A DNA stretch of 39,615 nt from an uncultured Porphyromonadaceae bacterium (GTDB taxonomy: Bacteria > Bacteroidota > Bacteroidia > Bacteroidales > Muribaculaceae), in assembly GCA_905198125.1 (NCBI GenBank), contig CAJKBH010000029.1, positions 1 to 39,615 on the forward strand, read 5' to 3'. Each line of letters begins with the position of its first letter. The first letter of the stretch is position 1. The position numbers and the translations under genes are program-made. Positions 39,476 to 39,615 of the stretch are shown here, in pieces. Under the pieces are notes generated by a model. It was not told the origin of the DNA. It saw only the letters and a program-made list of their open reading frames with translations, and did not search any database.

Positions 39476-39512
39476 GAGGCGGTAGCCCAAGAAAGAGGGG
39501 CAGCCGAAGAAA
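39476..39512. repeat. REP-like copies after the transposase gene
   Basis: GAGGCGGTAGCCCAAGAAA at 39476-39494 matches GAGGCGGAAGCCGAAGAAA at 38260-38278 in 17 of 19 positions, same orientation. A shorter copy GCAGCCGAAGAAA lies at 39500-39512. GGCTGCC and GGCAGCC in the same stretch can form a stem. Together with the pair upstream, related units flank the transposase on both sides. Confidence 0.6.
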
Positions 39513-39596
39513 GCGGGGGCGCAGTCAGGCGATATTTTGCACAAGAAACATAGATTCAACAACGAAGTGCAAAAAACTTCAATCTGAATAGCCTAA

Positions 39597-39604
39597 TATT
39601 TTTG
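39597..39604 (+). promoter_or_regulatory. -7-like box at the right edge
   Basis: TATTTTTG fits TAnnTTTG and points out of the window, 11 bases from the end. No TTG at the -33 distance, so this is only a candidate for a gene beyond the edge. Positions 39513-39615 otherwise show no gene, only a small GAAGT/ACTTC stem near 39564-39580. Confidence 0.3.
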
Positions 39605-39615
39605 TCCGCTCGCGA

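Overview
The window looks like a chromosomal contig from a gut-type Bacteroidales, plausibly Muribaculaceae-like; this is inferred from gene content and promoters, not from a search. Several genes are preceded by the Bacteroidetes sigma-ABfr type -7 box TAnnTTTG, some with a TTG 19-20 bases upstream. There is a SusC-like TonB-dependent receptor, secreted proteins with C-terminal sorting-like tails, lipoproteins with acidic residues after the lipobox Cys, and 2-oxoacid:ferredoxin oxidoreductase. Housekeeping genes are GC-rich (about 60% in lines counted by hand), while 4.2-9.2 kb is clearly AT-richer.

Layout. 1-9.2 kb is accessory: an unrecognised gene at the left edge, an AAA/DUF4143-type ATPase behind three direct repeats, a secreted C1 (PepC/bleomycin hydrolase-like) peptidase, a three-gene operon of exported proteins of unknown function, and a second orphan ATPase with a nuclease-like tail. 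9.3-11.9 kb holds rnr, then an SRP RNA gene running directly into tRNA-Thr(TGT). 12.1-17.4 kb is on the minus strand: ruvC, a secreted endonuclease I, korA and korB. 17.7-28.5 kb is on the plus strand: deoC, an EEP-family nuclease/phosphatase, a TonB-dependent receptor, two surface-type lipoproteins with OB-fold-like and jelly-roll-like modules, a second secreted endonuclease I, and thyA. 28.5-38.1 kb is mostly core: gyrB, a minus-strand folA-glycosyltransferase pair, a Na/Pi cotransporter, manC, a thioredoxin-like lipoprotein without CXXC, and a YifB/ComM ATPase. 38.1-39.6 kb holds a REP-associated tyrosine transposase-like gene, split by an in-frame amber codon and flanked by related GAGGCGGAAGCC-type repeats.

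Main hypothesis. The 17.7-28.5 kb block, with the opposing nuclease at 15-16.7 kb, reads as an extracellular nucleic-acid scavenging locus. Secreted endonuclease I enzymes would cut DNA/RNA, lipoproteins with OB-like and jelly-roll domains would hold it at the surface, the receptor would import products, the EEP enzyme would trim them in the periplasm, and DeoC would consume deoxyribose-5-phosphate. No SusD is present; the two lipoproteins occupy its place. Other points worth attention are the SRP RNA/tRNA-Thr abutment, the transposase with its flanking repeats and internal amber codon, the three-gene exported operon, and the repeat-rich control regions of the two orphan ATPases.
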